From NCBI GenBank assembly GCA_039881145.1, contig JAYKKI010000138.1, positions 1,976,001 through 2,040,000 on the forward strand: DNA of 64,000 nt, read 5' to 3'. Below are positions 12,768-24,658 of this stretch, in pieces. A program made the translations under genes and the position numbers. The notes below the pieces were generated by a model. It was not told where the DNA came from. It made no database searches and saw nothing but the letters and a program-made list of their open reading frames with translations. How positions within the stretch are numbered: position 1 is the first letter of the stretch; each line of letters starts with the position of its first letter. The stretch is from Druceiella hillmani (lineage: Eukaryota; Arthropoda; Insecta; Lepidoptera; Hepialidae).

Positions 12768-13680
12768 TTACTTAATGACTGATCTTGTTACTACAATGTC
12801 GAGCCATTGTATGTATTGAAAAAGAATATTAGAGACGGAGAGGGAAATTTTCTGAGAAGAAAAGTAAATAGAAGATAAATATATTATTTCTTTGTACGCT
12901 GTCGTCATTGTTATTCATTAAATGGATATTTATAAATGGTAATTAGAAACTCATTACATCCAAAAATATCAAGTTTCGTTTTGCCTCGGTTCGTTTATTA
13001 AATATCACCTGTACATATGTAAATTCCAAGAATAACTACAATTATACTAAATCCCATTCTCGTAAACACAAATTCTATTTTATATATATCAAGTTTTCTA
13101 AAATATCTGTCAGTTAGTTTATCACTACATATTTTGAAGGTTTTGGGTGAGAGCTATATATAGCTATACAAAAAGCACAGTATCATATATTTATTTTTAA
13201 TGTTTTGTAATAAACAAACAATAGTAATTTTATTATTTCTATATTCAGTACTAAAATAAATAAATGGACATTTTCATGTAAAGTGAAATTATCAAAAGGT
13301 ATTTGATAAACATGAAAGAGGTAACTTACAGTATTTTGTTTTCACGAACACTTTAACGAGATTAGTAAATCTTGAAAATAATAATGAAAATTCGCTGACA
13401 TTTACGCTGCGGTAGGCGGTGAGTCCAAAGTATTATTGTATTAAGGAAAATAAAAATATTAACTGCAGTTTAAATACATAGACTTCAGTATAAATAAGCA
13501 ATTTAATAATCTTATTATAATGAAACTGAACTGCTTTGCTAATATTGTTATGAAACTAAAGCGCTAAGGATGGAAAAAATAAAATGTAGGAGAACTTAGA
13601 AAATTGGGTGTCTTCAAACGGAAAAAGGAATTCCAGTATTGGACACTACTTCAGTTTTTTTCATATAAACATCAGTGATA
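12765..13680. other. No feature seen
   Basis: AT-rich DNA without coding or repeat signal that I can support. Confidence 0.4.
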
Positions 13681-13784
13681 TGTAGACTGTCCGTCTCTAC
13701 TACATGTGCCATGCGCATACATTAGTAATGAAATCCATAGGGGCGCTTACGTTTCCCTCATTCATGCAGAACTACGCGTTGCTT

Positions 13785-14040
13785 TTTGGTCCGGATTAAT
13801 CGTTTTTGGTGCCATTTCCCTTGAAATTTTATGAAATATGTATTCGTGCCTGATTTTTTTTATTATGGTTGTTCTTTGATTTTCAAACTACCTCTAATTC
13901 ACACTCTCGTAACTTTTAAAATTTTTGAGATACATACTTGGAGCCTGGGATGCTTTCTAACACACTCCTCTGAGAAGCATTTGGCTTCGGGTCGAAGAAT
14001 TTACATTATAATTTTACTGAAACGCTTACGTCCCCTATAA
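13785..14040 (+). repeat. Diverged dispersed repeat, copy A
   Basis: Shares blocks in the same order with 15345-15640. These are TGGTCCGGATTAATCG then TTTTTGGT (compare TGGATCCGGGTCCAG then TGTTTTTGGT), a TATTCGTGC block (compare CATTCGTGC), and GAGATACATACTTGGAGCC then TGGG (compare GAGGTACGCACTTGGAGTCC then AGGG), followed by a matching AAGCATTTGGCTTCGG (compare AAGCACTTGGTTTACTTGG). The repeat is old and of unknown class. Open frames across it are not conserved between the copies. Confidence 0.55.
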
Positions 14041-15018
14041 TAATGGCTGGCGTTTACAGAAACAATCGTCTTGATACAAAAATTGTTCGGAAGGTCACAT
14101 ATGAATCAGCGAAAATGACTCACGATGACGCCTATAATTGTTTAAGATGATGTCATTGAATAAAATTAATAGAAATAACACGTTATGTTAACTACATCAG
14201 ACGAAAATCTTTTGACAATTACGCAAGATTATCGTTGAAGGTCAAAAATTAGTGCGATACCTATGCTAAAAATGATTATATTGTTTCAAGTATGACTAGA
14301 TATGTGAATATCGTGATGGAGTTCTTGTCTAGATTTTGATGGAAATTGTACTCATTATTTTAATTTTGTCGATACCTAGAAAGTTATGCACCATGTGTAT
14401 TTTATAAAAAAAACTCAAATCTTTTTGGGCTATTCTTTAAGAAAGCTAATTTAATTTTTAATGTAACGATGAAATTCCAGGCTATGTTTTATAATTGTTT
14501 CTCAAATTGTATTTACTTTAATCGTAAAAAAAAGTTATTTATTCAGTTTCACTTAAATGTGGCTGTTTTGGTTATATAATTAGCTTGAAACGCGGAATAA
14601 AGATTTAAATGAAGAGTATCAATTTTTGAAAGATATACTGACAACAATGTACTGACAACAATGATCTAGTCAGTAAATCAAATTTTAATGCAAGAGAAAA
14701 ATAGAGAAAATCAAATAGAAGTGCAAATATAGTTATCAATAATGCTACTTAGTTTTTGAATTGACAACGAGTGTAAGCAGTAAAATATAAACCTGGATAA
14801 GATAAGCCGCAAAGCTAAAATGGAAATAGTCGGAAAGCTAACTCAATAAGATTATATGTTTTATGCTATAAAGCTGCGTACAAAACAGTGGGAGATTTTC
14901 TAACGATTAATTTAATTGTTGAATAGTACTCTTTGTAGTTTGTACTGTGAATAAATATAAGTATATTCGTATATTTGAAGAAATTAGTAAGAAAAGAATC
15001 CAGTGATAGAGTGATAAT
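14041..15018. other. Mostly featureless; one 14-bp perfect tandem
   Basis: AT-rich. TACTGACAACAATG is repeated perfectly at 14636-14649 and 14650-14663. Nothing else stands out. Confidence 0.4.
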
Positions 15019-15228
15019 ATGTCCCATGTTAAAAAAATGAATCCAAATAGGACAATTAAGAAATTACTCGAAGGAAACCCAGAAGACCCAACATTTAGGG
15101 AAAGACCCAGAAATAAGTTGAAGGCTGATGAAGCGAAATCTTATAAAACTGAGCTTTACCAAATTGTAGGAGAAGAATTGAGGTTTCTGATACCTGCAGT
15201 TATTTTTGCGAAAACTTCAATTATTTAG
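15019..15228 (+). pseudogene. LINE C-terminal tail fragment
   Basis: The open frame begins MSHVKKMNPNRTIKKL and continues LEGNPEDPTFRERPRN. This matches the pattern H-x-x-R-M-x-P-x-R-x-x-K-K-L-L-E-G-x-P-x-G-x-R-x-R-G-R-P, typical of the extreme C-terminus of insect non-LTR retrotransposons, where it follows the reverse transcriptase. The usual tryptophan after the GRPR stretch is absent, glycines of the GRRxRGRP core are changed, and nothing resembling a reverse transcriptase precedes it. It is a short relic whose similarity stops near codon 45. It lies between the two copies of the 13.8/15.4 kb repeat. Confidence 0.55.
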
Positions 15229-15311
15229 GCTCTTCGTCTCATCAGCAACGAAATCCACATTTATACTTCATCCAGGCTCCTCAGACATTCGCGGTATCCA
15301 ATCCATCCCAT

Positions 15312-15350
15312 ATCCAAATTCAACGCGCAGTACGCGCGTTGAATTTGGAT
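15312..15350. repeat. Perfect 17-bp-arm hairpin
   Basis: ATCCAAATTCAACGCGC (15312-15328) pairs perfectly with GCGCGTTGAATTTGGAT (15334-15350) across the 5-base loop AGTAC. It sits at the left edge of diverged repeat copy B. No T-run follows, and rho-independent termination is not expected in an insect genome. Confidence 0.9.
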
Positions 15351-15640
15351 CCGGGTCCAGTGTTTTTGGTATGAAAAAATAAGGAAGAAATAGAATATTT
15401 TTTAAAATTTTAAGCTCTATGCATTCGTGCTTTTTATATTTGTGATTTTACTTTGCCCACATACATCGCGACATTTAAAGAAATTTCAATAAAATTAAAT
15501 TTTATTTTTAAATTCACAGCCTCGAAAATATTTAGGCTTTTGAGGTACGCACTTGGAGTCCAGGGCGTGTTGTATGTACTTCCCTTACAAGCACTTGGTT
15601 TACTTGGATCGGATAGTTGGCTTCTAACATACGAATACCT
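15345..15640 (+). repeat. Diverged dispersed repeat, copy B
   Basis: Related to 13785-14040 (shared blocks listed there). The central AT-rich part differs and is longer here. The 107-codon frame at 15453-15776, which overlaps it, begins in the repeat and has no conserved counterpart in copy A, so I do not call it a gene. Confidence 0.55.
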
Positions 15641-16086
15641 ATATAGAATGCGTAAAGCCGCAAATTGGGGGTTTATTATACACATGCGCAGTTTAAGACT
15701 ATCATTTTTGCATATTTTCATTCTTTCGCTAGTTTTAGCAACATTGCCTACGTCAATGTCTGTACAATTTTATTAATATTTAAATGCTATTGAGAAACTT
15801 TCGTAGGAAATCTTGACACGACGAATAATTTAATGATAATCATTTAAATTTAAATATATTTTCATGCAAATGGAGGACGCAAGGACACTACCACACATAC
15901 GAACACATATATAGGTACTTATGCAAAGTTAGAAAAGTAAGAACAGCGTTTAAAATGAGAATATGACCGAAGAAAAAACGTAATTCTTAGTTTGGACAGT
16001 TTTAAAATTTCAATGAAATTTTTAGATTGATTTTGTTCTAAAATACAAAAAGCGACTCATAAAAACAACACACTTTAAGATTGCCC

Positions 16087-16139
16087 AACGAAAAATTGGA
16101 TTATATGTAGTTAATCTACATGTAATCCAATTTTTCGTT
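16087..16139. repeat. 24-bp-arm hairpin
   Basis: AACGAAAAATTGGATTATAT then GTAG (16087-16110) pairs with CTACATGTAATCCAATTTTT then CGTT (16116-16139), with one mismatch and the loop TTAAT. It may be a remnant of a small foldback element; no second copy was found in the window. Confidence 0.9.
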
Positions 16140-16739
16140 CGAAGATTTTACAGTATAACATACAGATTAGTTCCATGAAAAATGTCATATCATTGACTGA
16201 AGTTAAATGTACAACGATATTATTATTGATTATTCCACTGAGGCAGTATGGTAAATTAATATAATCACAAATGTAGACAATAGAATATTTTACCGGATGT
16301 ACCTAATTTCTTCAAAATAAATCACAAAACGGTACATACCAAACGACAAAAAAACATATACCCTCATAGAATCGAGTTTAATAAAAATTACAATAAATTC
16401 CTTTTCGATTTTCTCGTTGCACTAAAAGCTTATTACAATAAAACATACGACGCGCTAACTAGATAAATTTTCATGAAAAATTATAACCGTCAATACAAGA
16501 AGGAAAATCAAACTGGATGCATATATGCCTAAAGAAATATATTGGCTAACTTTTGTACTTTCTAATTTTGGGGGTTAACATTAATTTCCATTATCTCAGT
16601 GGCCATTCTGGTTCAGGAAATTTAAAAGTTCACACATGTTTGTAAGTTAAAATAATTAAGAATGCTTAATTGAGTTCAGGATAAAGGTAAAATTACCCCA
16701 TGTCCCATTTAGTGATTGTGCCTTCTCCTGAGGTATAAA

Positions 16740-16830
16740 ATAGGTAATTAAAGTAAATCTGAACTCTGAAGTGTTGGGTTCTTATCTCAGAATGAAACCT
16801 TTTTTCTTTTTTGGATTAAAGTAAAACAAT
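16740..16830 (+). mobile_element. SINE-like fragment, family 2, copy A
   Basis: Contains CTGAACTCTGAAGTGTTGGGTTC, then TTTTTTCTTTTTTGGATTAA. This aligns with CTGAACTCGGAAGTACTGGGTTC and TTTTTCTAACTTAA at 47309-47360. The TGGGTTC core fits the T-arm (B box) of a tRNA-derived SINE head, here decayed. Boundaries are approximate. Confidence 0.45.
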
Positions 16831-18497
16831 AACACTCCCCATTCTAAACTCTAATGTATACAATAAAATCAGAGCTCACATGTTAAGAAACGTTAAACAT
16901 GAAAAAACAAATGTTTTTTTAAACTATTCCGAAAAAATAACATTTACTTTTCAGTGCGGTCTCTAACGGTAATTGCAGTCTTAAAGTAGCCAGTTTTCAC
17001 TTGCAAATCAATAATGCACTGAAAAATATAATAAAATTGTTTTGATATTATGATCACCTTTTAATAAATCCGATCTGAACACGCTGATTTAAATCGGCTA
17101 TGAGTAGAGGTTTTAATATAACATCCGTCACGTGCATTCCAGTTATATTTTTATTAGCTTTTCATGAGACATGAACTTTTCTTGTCGTGTCATTGAGAAA
17201 ATTTGTGTAAATTGGGAAAGTTTCAATTTAAAAATACTGAGTCAAATATTGGAAACCTACTATAATAAAAATTTGTTGGCTAGATAACCTCAGTACATTC
17301 TTTTCTTTAAAATATTTTTTCCGCTCCGATCCCGGACTCTGGAAGTTACGGATAGTGACGTATTTGCGCAATGACATTGTTGCTGAATGTTACGGACAAT
17401 GATATTTCAATCCTTAAGAATTTACGCACCAAATGGATATTCAGATTATCTGCAGTTTGCCAACCTTGGATGCTCAAATATGTTGACCATATGTCCCACA
17501 GGAATTCCGACAATTTCGATGTAGTTGAAAGTCATTGAGCGAGATTTACTGGGAGCTCGAGGACAAAAGACTACGAATGTGAACCCAATGAGAGGGTCAC
17601 TGCACCAAACCGCTGATCATGATCGAAGGAGAACTTGGTCAGCACTGCAAGGAGGACTCATGATCGTCTCAAAGAAGAAACCGACTAGAGAGAGAGAGAG
17701 AGAAGTAAGATATTACAGGGACTGTATGATTGTGGAATAATTAGCTTTCACTTTTATTATTAGATAGCGACATTTACATACGAGTTTTGTCTTCCGTAGT
17801 TACGTAGGCAACAGTTAATATACATGTCGTGCAATTTGCTGATATGTATTGTATTACAGAATTTTTATTATTGGATAAAAGTGTCTGCATCCTTCAGGAA
17901 TTATGCAATTTCTTGGTATGCAATATCGAACCATGGATTGATGCTATATCTTGAGAACATAAATCGAATCGTGGATGGCGTCTGTACCAATTTTCATGAA
18001 ACTAACTAATAAACAAATTGTTATTAAGTAGCAAACACCCAAATTTTTTTCTCGGTATTGATACTCTAAACAAGCAAAGCAGGAGAAAATTCTGTAATAT
18101 TTAATATGATAAACTATGTGGATACCAAATTGGTCAGAAATGTATTACTTGTTTGCAGTTATTAAGCGAAAAAAATATAAAAAGCTTTCACTGAAGACGC
18201 CCATAATCGCTTATATCGTGTTCGTATCTTATATTTTAACAGCAAGAACAACTTAGCATATAAATAGTTCGAATGAAAGATATTTATTGCAACGTATTGT
18301 AGATTATTGCCAGGCAGAGGATAGAGCCAAGAGTTCAAATATAAAATAAATCAGCGTGGATAACTCGAAAACAATACAAAGAAAGCAAAAACAAAATTAA
18401 ACGTCAAGCATCATTTATGGGTTCAAGAACTCTGCTTAGCTCCACGAAAATCAGATAAAATTCTCTGACAAACGGATATTGAAGATCTCTTTCTCAG
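16831..18497. other. Featureless apart from a GC-richer island at 17300-17710
   Basis: Between 17300 and 17710 the DNA is visibly richer in G and C and ends in a GA run (17689-17702). It is open in long pieces in more than one frame (for example 17525-17740), which suggests a decayed coding insert. No motif I recognise is present on either strand. The rest is AT-rich without signal. Confidence 0.35.
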
Positions 18498-18659
18498 TCT
18501 CTGAAATACTTGAAGGTGTCTGTTTTCCAACGTCCCGCGTCACGATGTTATCTAGCGTACAGTGACGTCAATGAGCCTTATCGTTCATTGTGTGGAAATT
18601 TAAGTTTGAAAAAGAAGTTTGCATGGGAAAATTTGGATCTTTTGAGGTGGAACCGATAA
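18498..18659 (+). CDS. Possible terminal exon (unidentified)
   Basis: A pyrimidine-rich acceptor (TCTCTTTCTCAG, ending at 18497) is followed by 53 sense codons (SLKYLKVSVFQRP...) and TAA at 18657-18659. The middle is GC-richer than its surroundings. I recognise no family and no partner exon, and a chance frame of this length is expected several times in a window this size. Given only because the splice signal and composition agree. Confidence 0.15.
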   Translation, partial: SLKYLKVSVFQRPASRCYLAYSDVNEPYRSLCGNLSLKKKFAWENLDLLRWNR

Positions 18660-19240
18660 AACTTGTAACGTATGTTGATTGAAAAATTGTAACGCAATCA
18701 TATTGAGTAGTTTGAAAATATTCTCGAGTCAATTAAAAAATGTATTTAGTGTTCTATGACATTACATTAAATAACCAGAATATCTCTTTATAATATAAGA
18801 AAAAGTGGCTCCGGGCAGCGCTTACACAAAAAATATAAAATTTTCTTCAAATTTTCAAATAACACAGGGTACTGAAAGCGATAGAGAATTAAAGAAAATA
18901 TACATATAATAATGAGTGGCTAAGTTACGGATATGAATAGTATACCATCATCGAAAGGGGAATAGTAGGAATCGGTATCACCCAAACAAAATAAACGTTA
19001 AATTAATAAATCTTATTACTTACATACTAACAAACAATTATATAAATATAACTATTCATTTTTTTAATAATTGTTGGGTGTTTTAGTTGAAAATACTAAT
19101 TATTATGAATGAATTCACGTGTTTTCAATTGTATTCGCTATTTTACTGCCGATTGTACACAATTTTAATAAATTAGAGAATGAAGAGTTTTTTTTCCTTT
19201 CGGAGATTTACAGATTTCAAAAAGAAAAATAAATCTTTCC
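18660..19240. other. No feature seen
   Basis: AT-rich DNA without support for any feature. Confidence 0.4.
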
Positions 19241-19242
19241 TA

Positions 19243-19296
<54 letters not shown>

Positions 19297-19300
19297 TACA
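19241..19300. repeat. (TA)n-(CA)n microsatellite
   Basis: A TA tract from about 19241 is followed by a short CA tract ending near 19300. Confidence 0.95.
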
Positions 19301-22300
19301 AAATATAAGAATAAATGTGTTGTAACTAACAACTTTTTTATTAAGATAATTATACTAATTACTAGAATAGATAAACTATATGATTATCCACATGCAGCTA
19401 AATAATTGTGAGTTAGACTCGCGCTATGCGGGGCCATGCACATTAGTCACATATAAATACTTAAATATTTTAAATCACAGAATATTCCTTTTAAATTCTT
19501 TGGAAATATTATTTATTTCAATTTACTGTTACGTGTTAATGTACTGCTCTGTACAAATTTCATAGGTGTGACATAAAACCAAAACTTCTTTTCTTATCGA
19601 AATTAAATAAATTTTTCGTTGTCGTTAGACCGGTAAGCAAAAAATTTGAGAAATATGGACACATAATGAAACATTTTTCTAGTCAGAAATGCAAACTAAA
19701 TGACGACAACATAAACACAATTCTTTTTTAGGATCATTTTTAAAGCAACGGTTTCGCAATAATGGCTTTGCCTGTGACTTCATTTTCGTGAACTTTTAGC
19801 AAATAATATTAACTGTAAGATTAATAGACGAATCACATCTATTATTATTTATGTAAGCAAACTTTTTTTAAGTAAATGCGGTTTATATTGAAATGTCTAA
19901 CTACCATTTCTTCTTTTTATTTCTATTATTTCGTTATTTACCTGTAGATAACTTTTCGTAATTACCTTAAATTTATAGACAGACCAATTATAAAGTTTTA
20001 TTATATTATGTATATATAACTTCAATAGTTATACTGTATATACCATCACTAAGTATAATTAATTAATATTTGTTATATAATTGAACACTTCATACTGTAA
20101 CTGCATACTGTGACTAATGATTAATATTATTGTAAAGCATTATTTGATTGTGCTATGTATTTTATACTACTACGGTGAATTTAAAAAAATAATGAAAACT
20201 CTTCGTCTAGACTACTTATACTTACGGTTTGTCAATATGAATACCGATATATGGTTTGTAAAAGGATACCGATATATTTTTAGTATCCAAAACATATCTA
20301 AACGAACTCAGCAGAAAGATCGAATTTCGAGAAACACAGGGACGTCTTTCTAAAAAATATATTGATGGGAATGACATTCTTCTCCCTTATATGATAAAAG
20401 AAAATATATTTAACAATTTTCCAAAATAAAGAACAATGAATTTTTAAAACATCATTCGATTAAGCACATAGCAAAGCCCCTCTTCTTATTTGACTCTAAG
20501 CAGTCCGTAATGAGATTTTTTAAAGTTTTTGGTTTATGAGTCTATTCTTATACATACAAATGATAAATTATGACTCTTTTCGATTTGTAAACTTTTGATT
20601 AATATTTATATTATAAATCATCAATCAATAATTTTAAGCGGTTGCATTGTACAAAACTTGCTACAAAATTCTGTTTGTTGAAAGTTTTTCTTTACTTTTG
20701 AAATTTTTTTTTTTGGCAAATTAACAAGGTGGAAATATGTACATATGTGTATAACAAAAAGACGAAGTCACTTTACAAATGATAAACTTTTATCGTTAAT
20801 ATATAAATAGAAAACATGTTGCTAAGCCCCATTCACTCTTGCCACTAGATTATAACGACTAAGAAAACATTTTAGATAACGATGACAACGCAGTAGGCGT
20901 TTTCTGTATGTCAAGATTTGGCCCAAATAAAAACCGTCATGTTGCAAAAGGGCATAACGAAAATAGGTCTCGTAACTGTTGCCGGTGTATTTGCCAAATT
21001 GGTGCGGGCGCTTTGCCTGGTTTATTGTAATTCACCCAATATCACGATTTACGCGTAACGTTTATTTTTATGTGCATAAGCATGTATGAAGTAGTATTTA
21101 AGTTACTTACCATAAATGAGCAAAAATTCTTTATTATCATAATAAATTTTTGCTTCAGTCACAGTTTCATAATATGGTTTAATTTTTTTTTCTTACGTTC
21201 ATGTGTTTTGAGGTTCGCGAATCGAATTAAATGGTATTAGAAGCGATAATAAATAATTTTGTTGGTTCATGTGTTAATTCTAAAATCAGAATAACCTACA
21301 TTACATTTGTACTAGTTTAGTGATAAAACTATTTGAATTATAACTAAAGGAACATGAAAATTAGTAGAAACCAGAAAAATAATTCGAAATTTGAACCTAT
21401 AAGTTTTTCATGTGGTAGACAACAAAAAGGTTTTTGTATATTAGTTTTAACAAAATTACTTCACGATTATAGATTAATAATAAAAACTCTTCTTCTAGGT
21501 TATCAACATTTTTCTTAGGCGTAGAAGTAGGCCTTTGAGGATATGGGTTTTTTTAGCTTCGGAAATTTAGGTTATTAATCGTAGGTAGTTGGGTGCTACA
21601 AATGAATAATTAATCTAATATCTAGTTATAAAATTAGATTTCAACAAAAGGAAGTTCTGTTCACTATCTTTCGTAAAAATGTTTTTAAGGAGTTTATGAA
21701 CAAATTTCTAAGAGTGGGAAAACTCATTAGAAAATTGTATACTAAGTTTCTGATGGAAATTATTTATATTAGATTAATAGAGTCCAAGAGAGGTAAAACC
21801 GAAAGGAGACTGCGCGTTAACAATACGGTATAAATAGTTTCCTCTATATGATCTCAATTTTGATTACTTTCTTAAGACGAAGAGCTTACAGAGTATGGCC
21901 GTTACATCTATATAATCTAAAATATTTTGGGTTCATAAGCAGTATTTTATCAGCAAAATCCTTGAATTATTGTTTGAGTTCAGAAAAAAAAATTCAACAG
22001 AACAATTAATTATGCCTAATTCAGTTTCTGTACTCTCCGAAGAAAATGTTTTACACAAAATTTTTGGTAATTATTCAGTCAACTGACATTTTCCTTTTAC
22101 AACTTTGCTGTAAATTTAAATGTCAGCTTGATTATTTTAGCAGTTTTGATGGTATTTCAGAAACTATATTACGTGTGCTAATAACTTCCAATTTCATAAT
22201 CGAAAAACTTACAGTCTTCTAATGGTAATTAAAAGATATAGCCTTCTGGAACTGCCTTATATTTTAAACACAGGTTTACCTAAAGGATGGCTTTACAACA

Positions 22301-22864
22301 TAACCTCTTCCGCGACGTTAAATCGATTATGCATGAAGCCTTCAACTAAATTTACGTAAATTGTATATATACAAGTGGATGGGGAAACTGTACACCGGAG
22401 TTAGAAAATTGTTCGTTTAAAGCAGTGAGTTAACATAGGTCTAGAATGCTGGGACAAGGTCAGAGAGGTTAGGTTATACATTGCGTACCCCGGAATGTTC
22501 AATGAACGTGATAACATCATAAATATCCCTTGACCCTACATCTGTACTGTGCTCATATATCTATGAATATATAAGTTGTAAAAGGGGTATACAATATAGA
22601 AGTATAAATAATTACGAGCAAGTGGATTATTTACTGATAGCAAAGTTAAGTAACAGTAAAATAGTAGTGTTCATACGTTTATAGATCATCGTAGAGAATT
22701 TGACATTCAGGGTTTTATTCAGAAAATTTAAAATTATTAAGTTAACTAAGAAGTTTTTGTTTTTACTAATCAAATTTCGCCTTTAAATTTGAGCAATGTT
22801 AGATTACAAAAATCTGTTTTATAGTATTAAAATGGTACGAGACCATCAACATATTCTCTTTTTC

Positions 22865-22865
<1 letters not shown>
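19301..22865. other. Long AT-rich stretch, no gene supported
   Basis: A GC-richer patch at 20880-21060 is open for about 53 codons on the plus strand (AFSVCQDLAQIKTV...), with no start, no clear splice pair and no known family. A second patch near 22380-22530 includes GAGGTTAGGTTATAC. Neither can be called. Confidence 0.35.
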
Positions 22866-22933
<68 letters not shown>

Positions 22934-22950
22934 GTATACATACATATGTA
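22866..22950. repeat. (AT)n microsatellite
   Basis: Pure AT tract ending in TACGTATACATACATATG, similar in kind to the lead-ins of the tracts at 3.4 and 4.3 kb. Confidence 0.97.
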
Positions 22951-24520
22951 AATAAATATATTTAATTTTGTTTGAAAGCCATTATTACCAATATTTAACT
23001 CGTATTAAGCTCTATAGGATTATTTGACGTAGTCTTTTCTATAAAACATATAAAAAAGAATAAAGGTTGTTTTCAATAAATGGACAGCGCTGTCTTTTCA
23101 TTTCATTTTGAATGTGTCAAACAAATATAAGAAGGAACTTTCAGTGAACAAAATATAATTATATTAAAAATAAGATATTTTTAATTCTTTTATCGAACAC
23201 ACCTGTGGAAATATCATCAAGCTATATTTTGAACTATATAATTAATGCGATAGGTTTGTTTGTATCAGTTTTAACGATTCATTTTCTAGGTAGTTCATAA
23301 ATGAAATAACATGTAAGGTATTCAATTTGGTCATAAAGCAAAAGGCTTTATGAAATAAATGTATACCATTCCGATAATATTATAGACAAATTAATTTTTT
23401 CTGATATTTAAATATTTGGGACCAAAATATTTCATCATTTATTTCTGTTTCAGAATGAATATCTCAAAAAAATTATTTTCAATCATAAGTTATCTCTTTC
23501 TTATTTTTGCATGAAAATATTGGATTTTTAAGGATTTTGGATGGGTTTAAATTAAACAAAATTCACAATATTCAATCGTTATCAATTTTGGTTACATTCA
23601 TCGTATCACAACGATAGAAGCGGTAGAAAACCTGAAAAATTTATTTCAGTGCAAATTTTTGAATACTGTCTGAGGAAAGGATAAATACTGTCTTTCATTT
23701 GTGTTTGTTGAATACTGTCTTTCATTCACCTTAGGAGTATGTTTTTTTAATACTGTTTTACATGTTTTACTTTTTACTTTCAAGTTTATAGGATCTCAAT
23801 TAAAAAAGCATTACCGGAAACTGCGGGCCCTAACGTGTTTCCTCTTTTCCTGTTCCATTCTTCCTATTTCAAATCATGCTACGTACGACTATACAACATT
23901 TATTTCTCGGCGAAGTTTGAAAACGGTTTCGAAGTGAAAGTGAAAGAATTGTGATTTATGTCGTTGCCGGAAATTTGATCCATACTTAAACACATATAAA
24001 AACTAAATAAATGCATATATATGTGCGTGTGCGTGTCTGTGTATATATTTTAAATCATAATTTCCTTATGTGAGAATTTTTTCAATATGATTTCTTTAAA
24101 ATATCATTAAATATTTTATTTTATTAGCGAATCTAATACTAAACTTTCCATTTTTAGTTTAAATATGCACAACCTAAATTTTATTTCCGCATATAATTAA
24201 CAAATGTATGTCTTTCAAAATCGTTTGATTCTTAATTGCATTAAGTAATGCACTACATTTCTGGTCACCTGGTAACCCGAATTGTATTATTTATTTATTT
24301 TTTTATTTATCAACAATCAAATCAATAATCTTCATAGTTTAATTTAATTTTCAACTCTTTATATTATTTTAACTTATTTTTAATCGAACTAAGTAGAACA
24401 TAATTCAGAGACGTGTAGTACTCTTAAAAGTAAAGTATTGTAATCGTGTTAGTAGGTTTAATAATGATCATAAAAGTCCGGAGCCCGTTCGGAAAATAAA
24501 AGTATTTTTATGGCAGAGAT
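22951..24520. other. No feature seen
   Basis: AT-rich, with short local repetition around 23660-23750 (GAATACTGTCT occurs twice, with related copies nearby). Open frames are short and without character. Confidence 0.4.
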
Positions 24521-24658
24521 TTTTTTAAACACGCCAAGAGAATAGATCCAGAGCAACAAAATTCGAGGAGTTCTTGCAAAGTTCGCTGCGTGTGAAGTAT
24601 GCGATTCATTGACGATGAAGGTTTCATGATTACAGAAGACAACTACGATGACAGTTAA
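24521..24658 (+). pseudogene. Possible POLD3-like exon fossil
   Basis: One frame runs from 24521 to a TAA at 24656-24658, interrupted only by a TGA at 24593-24595. After a basic stretch (KHAKRIDPEQQNSRSS) it reads MRFIDDEGFMITEDNYDD. That resembles the acidic segment of DNA polymerase delta subunit 3, in which a lysine/arginine-rich run is followed by T-[FY]-x-D-[DE]-E-G-[FY]-[ILM]-V-T-E. The in-frame stop and the lack of any other part of the protein, including the C-terminal PCNA-binding box, argue for a decayed retrocopy or chance. The resemblance rests on about 16 residues recalled by eye. The 80-codon minus-strand frame over the same bases is a shadow. Confidence 0.22.

Noticed and set aside
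15453..15776. 107-codon plus-strand frame (and its 95-codon shadow)
   Set aside because: It starts inside a dispersed repeat and the frame is not preserved in the related copy at 13785-14040.
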